A DNA stretch of 12,016 nt from Labilithrix luteola (lineage in GTDB: Bacteria; Myxococcota_A; Polyangia; Polyangiales; Polyangiaceae). The notes beneath the pieces were generated by a model. It had not been told where the DNA came from, did no database searches, and worked only from the letters and a program-made list of their open reading frames with translations. The first letter of the stretch is position 1; every line of letters begins with the position of its first letter. The DNA lies in the NCBI GenBank assembly GCA_026225435.1, contig JAMFST010000556.1, positions 1 through 12,016 of the forward strand, written 5' to 3'. Positions 1-6,383 of the stretch are shown here, piece by piece. The position numbers were made by a program, and so were the translations under genes.

Positions 1-389
1 CCAAAGACCAGCGGCTCGACCGGGGCAGGGTCGGCGTCGCGCTGAAACGTAAGGTGCAGCGTAGCGTGCACCGGCACTTTTACCAGGATGAGAAAACGGT
101 CCGGAGCGGCGTCGACGCCGGGGGCCGCGTCCTTGGTGCTGCTCGAGCCGTCGACGCTTCCGTCCTTGCTGCCCGCGCTCCCGTCCTGCTTGGTGGCGCT
201 GCCGTCCTGGCCGCCACTGGCGTCGTCGCCGCCTCCCTGCCCGTTGCCGCTGTCGTCCCCGTTGCTCGAGCTCGCCGCGTCGTCGTCCCCCGCAGCCTCA
301 TCCACGGTCAGGTCCGGGAACGACGTGCAGGCACTCACGATCACCAGCGAGACCGCCGTGACCGCCACCAGAACCGACGCTCGGCGCAT
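1..389 (-). CDS. Putative lipoprotein, N-terminal part (runs off left edge)
   Basis: I translated this frame by hand; it stays open from the ATG at 389 to the window edge, giving 129 residues. It starts with a short basic N-terminus (MRR) and a hydrophobic stretch at about residues 5-18. A lipobox V-S-A-C follows, with Cys21 as the predicted lipidation site, so the product is probably exported and lipid-anchored. Residues about 28-90 form a low-complexity linker rich in Asp, Ser and Gly, with repeated short units such as KQDGS and SKDGS. After it comes a more ordinary segment containing the hydrophobic stretch FLILVKVPV, probably the start of a folded domain that lies mostly outside the window. 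Function cannot be assigned. The gene is divergent from the DUF482 gene across 63 bp. No good Shine-Dalgarno site is visible before the ATG. Confidence 0.7.
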   Translation of the reverse strand, partial: MRRASVLVAVTAVSLVIVSACTSFPDLTVDEAAGDDDAASSSNGDDSGNGQGGGDDASGGQDGSATKQDGSAGSKDGSVDGSSSTKDAAPGVDAAPDRFLILVKVPVHATLHLTFQRDADPAPVEPLVF

Positions 390-452
390 CCAATAACGCT
401 AGCATGACGCGGGCGCTCGTTCCGCAGTCGCGAGAGCCCTTCACGTACGCCG
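390..452. other. Short divergent intergenic region
   Basis: These 63 bp must carry the start signals of the lipoprotein gene (minus) and the DUF482 gene (plus). I see no convincing Shine-Dalgarno site and no clear -35/-10 pair on either strand, which may mean short leaders or a slightly later start of the plus-strand gene. Confidence 0.4.
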
Positions 453-1724
453 ATGCCCCCGTCTCCCCGCACGCCTCGCCCGTCCGGCTCGGATCCCACC
501 GAGGAGGCGCTGACGCTCCGCATCCTTCCGCGGGTCCGCGACGTCCCGCGCGAGGACTGGGACGCGCTGACCGACGCCGAGGGGCCGGAGGGGCCGGCCA
601 CGCCCTTCGTCGAGTGGACCTGGCTCGATTGCCTCGAGGAAGCGGGCTGCGTCGGCGAGAAGGCCGGCTGGATCCCGTACCACTTCACGCTCTGGCGAAA
701 GGACGAGGCGACCGGCAAGGACCGCCTCATCGCCGCCGCCCCCGCGTACCTGAAGTTGAACAGCGAAGGCGAGTTCGTCTTCGACTGGGGCTGGTCCGAT
801 CTCGCCGACCGCCTGCGCATCGCCTACTACCCGAAGCTCCTCTTCGCCGTCCCCTTCACCCCGGCCACCGGCGAACGCGTGCTCGTCGCCGCGGGCGAGG
901 ATCGGGTCGCCATCACCCGCGCCTTCGCCCGCGCCGCCCGCGAGGTCGCCCAGGCCAACGGCCTGTCGAGCACGCACGCCCTCTTCGTCCGCGAGCGAGA
1001 GCTGCAAGCGTGGAAGTCGGCCGGCTCCCAGACCCGCTTCGGCGTCCAGTTCCACTGGAAGAACCACGACTACAAGACCTGGGACGACTTCCTCGCGACG
1101 TTCTCCTCGAAGCGGCGCAACCAGATCAAGCGAGAGCGCGCCCAGCCGGCCAAGGACGGAGTGCTCATCGAGACGGTCCCGCCGGAGCGCCTGACGCGCG
1201 AGACCGCCGACACGATGCACGCGCTCTACGCGGTCACCGTCGACAAGTTCCACTGGGGCCGCCGCTACCTGAACAAGAAGTTCTTCCGCCTCCTCGTCGA
1301 GCGCTTCTCCTCGCGCCTCGCCTGGGTGCAGGCGACCAAGGACGGCGAGGTCATCGCCGGCGCCTTCAACGTGCAGAAGGGCAAGGTCCTCTACGGCCGC
1401 TACTGGGGCGGCCTGGTCGAATTGCCATTTCTACATTTCAACGTTTGTTACTATCACGGCATCGCCCAGTGCATCGAGCAGGGGCTGGCGGTCTTCGAGC
1501 CCGGCGCCGGTGGGGAGCACAAGCGCGTCCGCGGCTTCATGCCCACAGTGACCTACTCCGCCCACCATCTGGAAGATCCGCGCCTCTCCCGGGCGGTGGG
1601 CGACTTCCTCACGCGCGAGCGGGCGAGCATCGCGGCGCACGTCGCCGACGAAGAAGGCGAGGAAACGGCTCGCGCCGAGCGGCAGGCGGCAGCGAAAGCC
1701 GAGGCTCCTCCCGAAGAAACCTGA
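453..1724 (+). CDS. DUF482 / FemAB-like GNAT-fold protein
   Basis: A 423-residue protein that I recognise as the DUF482 family (PF04339), often named 'peptidoglycan biosynthesis/recognition' or 'GNAT family N-acetyltransferase'. The donor and acceptor of these proteins are not established. Family hallmarks visible are an N-terminal part with TPFVEW (about 50-55), HWKN-DY followed by a basic SSKRRNQIKRER stretch (about 201-229), a DKFHWGRRYLNKKFF segment (264-278), and the conserved core around NVCYYHGI and FEPGAGGEHKRVRGF (330-362). The last 30 residues are an Ala/Glu-rich charged tail. No signal peptide is seen, so it is probably cytoplasmic. The ATG at 453 lacks a clear ribosome binding site; a slightly later start is possible because the conserved part begins near residue 20. 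Codons 323-334 are strikingly AT-rich compared with the rest of the gene. The desaturase gene follows on the same strand and may be co-transcribed. Confidence 0.85.
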   Translation: MPPSPRTPRPSGSDPTEEALTLRILPRVRDVPREDWDALTDAEGPEGPATPFVEWTWLDCLEEAGCVGEKAGWIPYHFTLWRKDEATGKDRLIAAAPAYLKLNSEGEFVFDWGWSDLADRLRIAYYPKLLFAVPFTPATGERVLVAAGEDRVAITRAFARAAREVAQANGLSSTHALFVRERELQAWKSAGSQTRFGVQFHWKNHDYKTWDDFLATFSSKRRNQIKRERAQPAKDGVLIETVPPERLTRETADTMHALYAVTVDKFHWGRRYLNKKFFRLLVERFSSRLAWVQATKDGEVIAGAFNVQKGKVLYGRYWGGLVELPFLHFNVCYYHGIAQCIEQGLAVFEPGAGGEHKRVRGFMPTVTYSAHHLEDPRLSRAVGDFLTRERASIAAHVADEEGEETARAERQAAAKAEAPPEET

Positions 1725-1745
1725 CCGGTCCGTGACAATCGGCCG

Positions 1746-2681
1746 GTGGGTCGTGACGGAAGCGTGGCGGCACCAGGCCGGGCCGTCCCGTACTTATCGT
1801 GCGTGGCGATCCTCGTTTTCTTCGTGGTGCACTGGCAGCTGTCCGTCTTCTGTCAGAGCTTCTTCCTCCACCGCTATGGCGCGCACCGCCAGTTCACCAT
1901 GTCGAAGGGGGCTGAACGCTTCTTCCACGTGCTGACCTACGTGTCGCAGGGCTCGAGCTACCTCTCGCCTCGCGGCTACGCGATCCTGCACCGCATGCAT
2001 CACGCGTACAGCGACACGGAGAAGGATCCGCACTCTCCGCTCTTCTCGTCGAACGCGCTGACGATGATGCTCAAGACGAAGAAGCAGTACGACGGCTACA
2101 CGTACAAGACCGTGGCGCCGGAGCCGCGCTTCGACGGTGGCTTCCCGGACTGGAAGCTGTTCGACGTCCTCGGCTCGTCCTGGCCGATGCGCTTCGCCTG
2201 GATGGGCGGCTACACGGCGTTTTACTACTTCTTCGCGACGCAGCTCTGGATGTGGGCCCTGCTCCCGATCCATTTCCTCATGGGTCCGGTCCACGGCGCC
2301 ATCGTCAACTGGTGCGGCCACAAGTACGGGTACCGCAACTTCAACAGCGACGACGTCTCGCGCAACATGCTCTTCGTCGACGTGTTGACCGCGGGCGAGC
2401 TGTTCCAGAACAACCACCACAAGTTCGGCATGAGCCCGAACTTCGCCGTCCGCGCCTTCGAGCTGGATCCCACCTTCCAGGTCATCAAGGTCCTCGCCAA
2501 GCTCGGCGTGGTCGACATGACCGGCGCCCAGCTCACGCGCTGGAAGCCGGAGGACGCGGTCGCCATCCGCAAAGCCCGCGCGGACAAGTCGTCTCCCGCC
2601 GCGCCGACCGCGTCCGTCGTCCCCTCCATCGTGCCGACACGACTGGCACCGCTCGACGACATCGCCGTCGGCGGCGAGTAG
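1746..2681 (+). CDS. Acyl-CoA / fatty acid desaturase (membrane di-iron)
   Basis: An integral membrane fatty-acid desaturase that introduces a double bond into acyl chains using O2 and a non-haem di-iron centre. Numbering from the GTG at 1746, the histidine boxes are HRYGAH (42-47), HRMHH (82-86) and QNNHH (221-225); further candidate ligands are His184 (PVHG) and His192 (GHKYG). Hydrophobic segments lie near 17-40 and 150-190. The sequence resembles the delta-9 type seen in Bacteroidetes and myxobacteria. The start is uncertain: from memory, homologs begin close to the AILVFFVVHW segment, so the GTG at 1803 (residue 20) may be the true start. GTG 1764 is a third option, with GGAAG just upstream. 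The C-terminal 40 residues are Ala/Pro/Ser-rich and probably disordered. A perfect hairpin starts one base after the TAG stop. Confidence 0.9.
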   Translation: MGRDGSVAAPGRAVPYLSCVAILVFFVVHWQLSVFCQSFFLHRYGAHRQFTMSKGAERFFHVLTYVSQGSSYLSPRGYAILHRMHHAYSDTEKDPHSPLFSSNALTMMLKTKKQYDGYTYKTVAPEPRFDGGFPDWKLFDVLGSSWPMRFAWMGGYTAFYYFFATQLWMWALLPIHFLMGPVHGAIVNWCGHKYGYRNFNSDDVSRNMLFVDVLTAGELFQNNHHKFGMSPNFAVRAFELDPTFQVIKVLAKLGVVDMTGAQLTRWKPEDAVAIRKARADKSSPAAPTASVVPSIVPTRLAPLDDIAVGGE

Positions 2682-2709
2682 GAGCCGCGCGAACAAAGCC
2701 GCGCGGCTC
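2682..2709 (+). terminator. Perfect 10-bp hairpin after desaturase stop
   Basis: GAGCCGCGCG (2682-2691) pairs perfectly with CGCGCGGCTC (2700-2709) across an 8-nt loop, AACAAAGC. It begins directly after the desaturase TAG and lies 16 nt before the next start codon. Its position and GC content fit transcription termination or 3'-end protection. There is no T-run after it, so it is not a classical intrinsic terminator. Confidence 0.5.
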
Positions 2710-2725
2710 GCGGTAACGTCCAACG

Positions 2726-3208
2726 ATGCAACCGCGCCTCGCTCTCGTCGCCCTCGCCGCCGTCCTCCTGGCCGGCGGCGTCTGGTTCTTCACCCGCCAG
2801 ACCGACGAGGCGAAGATCAATCGGCTGCTCGACGACCTCACCCAGGCGGGTGACGTCGACGCCGACTCGAACGTGGTGACTCGCGGGCTGCGGGTGCACC
2901 GCGCGTTCGACTGCGCGTTCCAGCCGAGCGCACGCGCGGACGTGCCGGAGATAGGCGGCGCTTCGCTCGACGCGCTCGAGCAGGTGGCCACGGGCGCCGG
3001 CGCCGTGCTCCACGACGGCCAGGTCCGCCTCGATCGCCGCGCCATCGTCCTCGACGAGCCCCACACCCTGGCCGAGGTCTCGGCCACGGCGCACCTCGAG
3101 GGCCACCGCGGCGGCTCGTCCATCAGCGCGAGCCGCCCCGCCGAGCTCCAGCTGCGCAAGATCGACGGCACCTGGAAGATCACCACCCTGCACATCGGAG
3201 CGCTCTGA
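2726..3208 (+). CDS. Small membrane-anchored NTF2-like protein
   Basis: A 160-residue protein of unknown function. Residues about 4-22 form one hydrophobic segment after a single Arg, ending in WFFTRQ, so it is most likely an N-terminal membrane anchor with the rest outside the cytoplasm. There is no lipobox. The remainder starts with a helical segment, DEAKINRLLDDLTQ, and ends with the strand-like pattern LQLRKIDGTWKITTLHI. That combination, and the length, fit the NTF2-like/SnoaL-like cone fold ('nuclear transport factor 2 family'), here probably a binding or scaffold domain; no catalytic set can be recognised. It follows the desaturase by 44 nt, but the hairpin between them may separate the transcripts. 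The ATG at 2726 is the only start that keeps the anchor intact; no strong ribosome binding site precedes it. The fold assignment is inference from pattern, not a search. Confidence 0.7.
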   Translation: MQPRLALVALAAVLLAGGVWFFTRQTDEAKINRLLDDLTQAGDVDADSNVVTRGLRVHRAFDCAFQPSARADVPEIGGASLDALEQVATGAGAVLHDGQVRLDRRAIVLDEPHTLAEVSATAHLEGHRGGSSISASRPAELQLRKIDGTWKITTLHIGAL

Positions 3209-3222
3209 CGCGCCCATCTCAG

Positions 3223-3235
3223 CCGGCTTTGCCGG
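3223..3235 (+). terminator. Short hairpin after NTF2-like gene
   Basis: CCGGC (3223-3227) and GCCGG (3231-3235) can pair around a TTT loop, 14 nt after the stop codon. The stem is only 5 bp and no T-run follows, so the case for a terminator is weak. Confidence 0.2.
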
Positions 3236-3275
3236 TCCGGGCGGGGAGGCGCGTGCCTTCCCGGCGACAAAGTCG

Positions 3276-3297
3276 GGTCTGACGACTTCGTCAGACC
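3276..3297. promoter_or_regulatory. Perfect 10-bp inverted repeat, operator-like
   Basis: GGTCTGACGA (3276-3285) and TCGTCAGACC (3288-3297) are perfect reverse complements separated by only CT. Such a tight palindrome, 20 bp before the ABC-F start, is typical in size and position of a dimeric repressor site (TetR or MarR type), though it could also act as an RNA hairpin. It overlaps a possible -35 element. An alternative pairing, AAGTCG (3270-3275) with CGACTT (3283-3288), competes with it. No regulator gene for it is next door, apart from the LuxR gene at the far end of the ABC-F gene. Confidence 0.45.
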
Positions 3298-3307
3298 GCG
3301 CTATAGA
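3279..3307 (+). promoter_or_regulatory. Possible promoter of the ABC-F gene
   Basis: CTGACG (3279-3284) and TATAGA (3302-3307) are separated by 17 bp and resemble sigma-70 -35 and -10 elements, with four of six matches each. Transcription would begin about 5 nt before the ATG at 3318, giving an almost leaderless mRNA. That agrees with the absence of any Shine-Dalgarno sequence upstream of this start. The TATAGA itself lies in a small palindrome (GCGCT-ATAG-AGCGC, 3298-3311). The assignment is based on pattern only. Confidence 0.3.
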
Positions 3308-3317
3308 GCGCGCCGTC

Positions 3318-4967
3318 ATGATCCGTCTCGATGGCATCTCCAAGCAGCACGGTCGGCAGATCCTCTTCATGGACGCCTCGTGCGCCGTCTTTCGCGGTGA
3401 GAAGATCGGGCTGGTCGGGCCCAACGGCGCCGGCAAGTCGACGATCTTCCGCCTCGTCATGAAGGAGGAGCAGCCCGACGGCGGCATGGTGGCCATCGAT
3501 AAGGGGACGACCATCGGCTACTTCAGCCAGGACACCGGCGACATGAAGGGCATGAGCGTCGTCGACGCCACCCTCGCGGGCGCCGGCCCGGTCTCCGAAG
3601 CCGGCCACAAGATGCGCATCCTCGAGGCGCAGCTGGCCGATCCGGACATGCTCGACCAGATGGAGCAGCTGGTCGAAGCCTTCGGCGAGGCGCAGGCGCG
3701 CTTCGAGGAGCTCGGCGGCTACGCCCTCGACGCCCAGGCGCGCGAGATCCTCGCCGGCCTCGGCTTCTCCCAGGAGTCGATGGACGGCGACGTCGGCGCC
3801 CTGTCCGGCGGCTGGAAGATGCGCGTCGCCCTCGCCCGCATCCTCTTGATGCGCCCGGACGCGATGTTGCTCGACGAGCCCACCAACCATCTCGACATCG
3901 AGTCGATCATCTGGCTCGAGGCCTTCCTCAAGAACTACGACGGCGCGCTCATCCTCACCTCGCACGATCGCGAGTTCATGAACCGCATCGTCAGCAAGAT
4001 CGTCGAGATCGACGGCGGCGAGCTGACCATCTTCGGCGGCAACTACGAGTACTACGTGAAGCAGCGCGCGTTGCTCGACGTGCAGGCGCAGAGCGCGGTC
4101 GACCGCCAGGAGGCCATGCTCGCCAAGGAGGAGGCCTTCATCGCCCGCTTCAAGGCGCGCGCCAGCCACGCCGCCCAGGTGCAGTCCCGGGTGAAGAAGC
4201 TCGAGAAGATCGAGCGCCTCGAGCCGCCCAAGCGGGCCAAGCGCCTCCGCTTCGACTTCCCGGATTCTCCGCGCTCGGGCGACGACGTCGCCAAGCTCGA
4301 AGGGGTCAAGAAGGCCTTCGGCAAGAAGGTCATCTACGACGGGATGGATCTGCTCATCCGCCGCGGCGAGCGCTGGTGCGTGATGGGCGTCAACGGCGCC
4401 GGCAAGTCGACGCTGCTCAAGCTGATCGTCGGCGAGAGCCACGCCGACGACGGCAAGGTAGCGGTCGGGGCCAGCGTGAAGATGGGCTACTTCGCCCAGC
4501 ACGCGATGGAGCTGCTCAAGCCGGAGGACAGCGTCTGGGAGAGCCTGGTCAGCAAGTTCCCCAAGGCGTCGGTCGGCTCGCTGCGCACCCTCGCGGGCAC
4601 CTTCGGCTTCCCCGGCGACGACATCGAGAAGCCCTGCCGCATCCTGTCCGGAGGCGAGAAGGCGCGCCTCGTCCTGGCGCAGATGCTCTACGAGCCGCCG
4701 AACTTCCTCGTCCTCGACGAGCCCACCAACCATCTCGACATCGGCACCAAGGAGATGCTGGTGGAGGCGCTCGCCAGCTACGAGGGGACGATGCTCTTCG
4801 TCTCCCACGATCGCCGCTTCCTCAGCCAGCTGTCCAACCGCGTCCTCGAGCTGACCGCACCGGAGGACCCGAAGGACCCCTCACCGCCGTCTGTCCGGGT
4901 GTACGGAGGCGGTTACGCCGAGTACGTCAACGAGACGGGGCACGAGGCCCCGGGAATCCACGCGTGA
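3318..4967 (+). CDS. ABC-F family ATPase (ribosome-associated type)
   Basis: A soluble 549-residue protein with two ABC ATPase domains and no membrane segments, the layout of the ABC-F family (EttA, Uup, YbiT, YheS and antibiotic-resistance members). Family members bind the ribosomal E site and act on stalled or stressed translation. Domain 1 has Walker A GPNGAGKST (34-42), signature LSGGW (162-166), Walker B LLDEPTNHLD (184-193) and switch SHDR (215-218). Domain 2 has Walker A GVNGAGKST (357-365), signature LSGGE (443-447), Walker B VLDEPTNHLD (465-474) and SHDRR (496-500). Residues about 250-305, rich in Lys, Arg and Glu, are the interdomain linker that reaches the ribosome in known members. 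All catalytic residues are present. I cannot say which subfamily it is. The start is fixed by the conserved opening MIRLDGISK. Its last 41 bp overlap the convergent LuxR gene. Confidence 0.95.
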   Translation: MIRLDGISKQHGRQILFMDASCAVFRGEKIGLVGPNGAGKSTIFRLVMKEEQPDGGMVAIDKGTTIGYFSQDTGDMKGMSVVDATLAGAGPVSEAGHKMRILEAQLADPDMLDQMEQLVEAFGEAQARFEELGGYALDAQAREILAGLGFSQESMDGDVGALSGGWKMRVALARILLMRPDAMLLDEPTNHLDIESIIWLEAFLKNYDGALILTSHDREFMNRIVSKIVEIDGGELTIFGGNYEYYVKQRALLDVQAQSAVDRQEAMLAKEEAFIARFKARASHAAQVQSRVKKLEKIERLEPPKRAKRLRFDFPDSPRSGDDVAKLEGVKKAFGKKVIYDGMDLLIRRGERWCVMGVNGAGKSTLLKLIVGESHADDGKVAVGASVKMGYFAQHAMELLKPEDSVWESLVSKFPKASVGSLRTLAGTFGFPGDDIEKPCRILSGGEKARLVLAQMLYEPPNFLVLDEPTNHLDIGTKEMLVEALASYEGTMLFVSHDRRFLSQLSNRVLELTAPEDPKDPSPPSVRVYGGGYAEYVNETGHEAPGIHA

Positions 4968-6174
4968 GCTCAGCCCGGGACGACACGCCGAGCTTCTTGA
5001 AGACGCCGGCGAGGATGTTCGCGACGGTGTGAGGTGAGCAGCGGCGCAGCTCGGCGATGCGCTTGTTGGACAGGCCGCGGGTGACCAGATCGGTCACCTC
5101 GCGTTCGGCCGGGGTGAGCGCGGCGCTGGCGTTCGGTGAGCTGCGCTCCGCCGTGCCGGCGAACATCTGCTGCCCGAGGGGGGAGAACTCCATCTCGGCG
5201 AGCGCCAGGTAGCGGTCGACGATCTCCACGCGGGTGCGCACCCCGAGCTTGCGCATGATGCCGGCCACGCGCGACGCCACCGTGCCGAGGGGGATCCCGA
5301 GCTCGTAGGCGATCAGCTTGTTGGCGTGCCCCATGGCCACGTAGTGCAGGACGGGCCGCTCCTCCGGCGCCAGCGCGCGCGGATCGGGCGCGTCGGGTGC
5401 GTTCTCGAGCGCGAGGACGTGGCGCTTTCCGTCCGCCTCGAAGTGGTCGACGAGCGACCAGCGGCCGTCGACCAGCGCGCGCCATCCCTCGAGCGCGGCA
5501 CGCTCGTCCTGCCGACCTCGCCGGCTGCGCGAGCGGTCCATCTCGGTGACGGCATGGCGGAGCAGATCGCGCGCGCTCTCGGTCCGCTCGGAGAGCGCGA
5601 GCACCCGGCCTCCGGGGGTGAAGACCGCGCCGGCGGCGTCGAGCGCGTGGGCCGCGCGCTGCAGGCGCATCCCCGCCGCCAGGTGCGCGGAGAGCTGCGA
5701 CCAGCGCGCGATCCAGTCGGCGCCCCGCCTGCGCTTGCTGCCGACGGGGGCAGCGAAGAAGGCACCGGTGCCGTCGGGGTTCATCGCCCGCACCACCAGC
5801 AGGTCGGAGAAGCCGATGCTCCGCGCCAGCGGCCCGTAGAAGGGATTCTCGAGGAGCGGCGTGCCCGCGAGGTCCGACAGCCGGAGCAGCGGCCCTCCCT
5901 GCCGCAGCGAGCGGTCGCGGTCGGCCGGCGTGCCCATCTCGAAGGCGGCGCGCAGGCCGGCGACGAGCGCAGGATCGGCGCCGAGGTTCGTCACGCTGGA
6001 GACGATCTGCGTCGGCTCGGTCGCGCGGCGATCGAAGAAGCTGGCGATCCCGCCCATGCCCTCGAACAGGTGAGGACCTATCGCCTCCGCGACCGCCGTG
6101 AGCCACTCGGCGCCGGCGAGGTCGGTCCGGTACGCCGCCTCGACGACGGAGACGATGTCAGTGCGAGCCCCCAC
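4927..6174 (-). CDS. LuxR-family regulator with two tandem HTH domains
   Basis: A 415-residue transcription factor. Residues about 1-255 form an N-terminal region without a receiver-type phosphorylation site; the pattern loosely suggests a GAF/PAS-like sensor fold, but no ligand can be inferred. Two LuxR-type HTH units follow. HTH1 is at about 266-322 (LAPEERPVLHYVAMGHANK ... TVASRVAGIMRKLGV) and HTH2 at about 352-405 (LTPAEREVTDLVTRGLSNK ... TVANILAGVFKKLGV). The units align along their length, including the T-V-A helix start and the K-L-G-V turn, so they look like an internal duplication. HTH1 lacks the usual ERE motif and may be weaker. The start is GTG at 6174; an in-frame stop just upstream (6184-6186) excludes a much longer protein. 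The gene is divergent from two hydrolase lipoprotein genes across about 209 bp and is a candidate regulator of them and of itself. Confidence 0.88.
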   Translation of the reverse strand: MGARTDIVSVVEAAYRTDLAGAEWLTAVAEAIGPHLFEGMGGIASFFDRRATEPTQIVSSVTNLGADPALVAGLRAAFEMGTPADRDRSLRQGGPLLRLSDLAGTPLLENPFYGPLARSIGFSDLLVVRAMNPDGTGAFFAAPVGSKRRRGADWIARWSQLSAHLAAGMRLQRAAHALDAAGAVFTPGGRVLALSERTESARDLLRHAVTEMDRSRSRRGRQDERAALEGWRALVDGRWSLVDHFEADGKRHVLALENAPDAPDPRALAPEERPVLHYVAMGHANKLIAYELGIPLGTVASRVAGIMRKLGVRTRVEIVDRYLALAEMEFSPLGQQMFAGTAERSSPNASAALTPAEREVTDLVTRGLSNKRIAELRRCSPHTVANILAGVFKKLGVSSRAELTRGFPGPRAPSR

Positions 6175-6301
6175 GAGACCACGTCACGGTATCTCCACGA
6201 GCGGAGCTCGGTGCGATCAAATTGCCCATACGCGCCGCGCGAGATGTCCAAACGCCCGTGTTCGCCGGAGAAATGTGCTTCATCGGGGCGCGGGTAGGTA
6301 G

Positions 6302-6340
6302 GTGACGCAGAGCGTTGCGTTGGCGCAAGAGGTGTGACGC
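6302..6340. promoter_or_regulatory. Repeat cluster in divergent intergenic region
   Basis: The gap between the LuxR gene and the first hydrolase gene (6175-6383) holds a direct repeat GTGACGC at 6302-6308 and 6334-6340, offset by 32 bp or about three helical turns. Between the copies lies a hyphenated palindrome, TTGCG-TTGG-CGCAA (6315-6328). The layout would suit binding of a multi-domain regulator, but these are short motifs in GC-rich DNA and may be chance. An AT-richer patch near 6215-6230 may be part of a promoter; I could not assign clear -35/-10 boxes. Confidence 0.25.
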
Positions 6341-6383
6341 CTTTGCGAGCGCGGGCTGCACGCGGAGGTTACCGTCCGTCTCG

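Noticed and set aside
404..1735. 443-residue open frame overlapping the DUF482 gene in another frame
   Set aside because: An Arg/Pro/Gly-rich translation typical of an out-of-frame reading; the DUF482 frame carries the conserved family motifs.
3291..4808. 505-residue open frame opposite the ABC-F gene
   Set aside because: The translation is low-complexity (Leu/Val/Ala/Asp/Gly/Glu) and shows no motif, while the opposite strand has complete ABC motifs. It is a shadow of high-GC codon usage.
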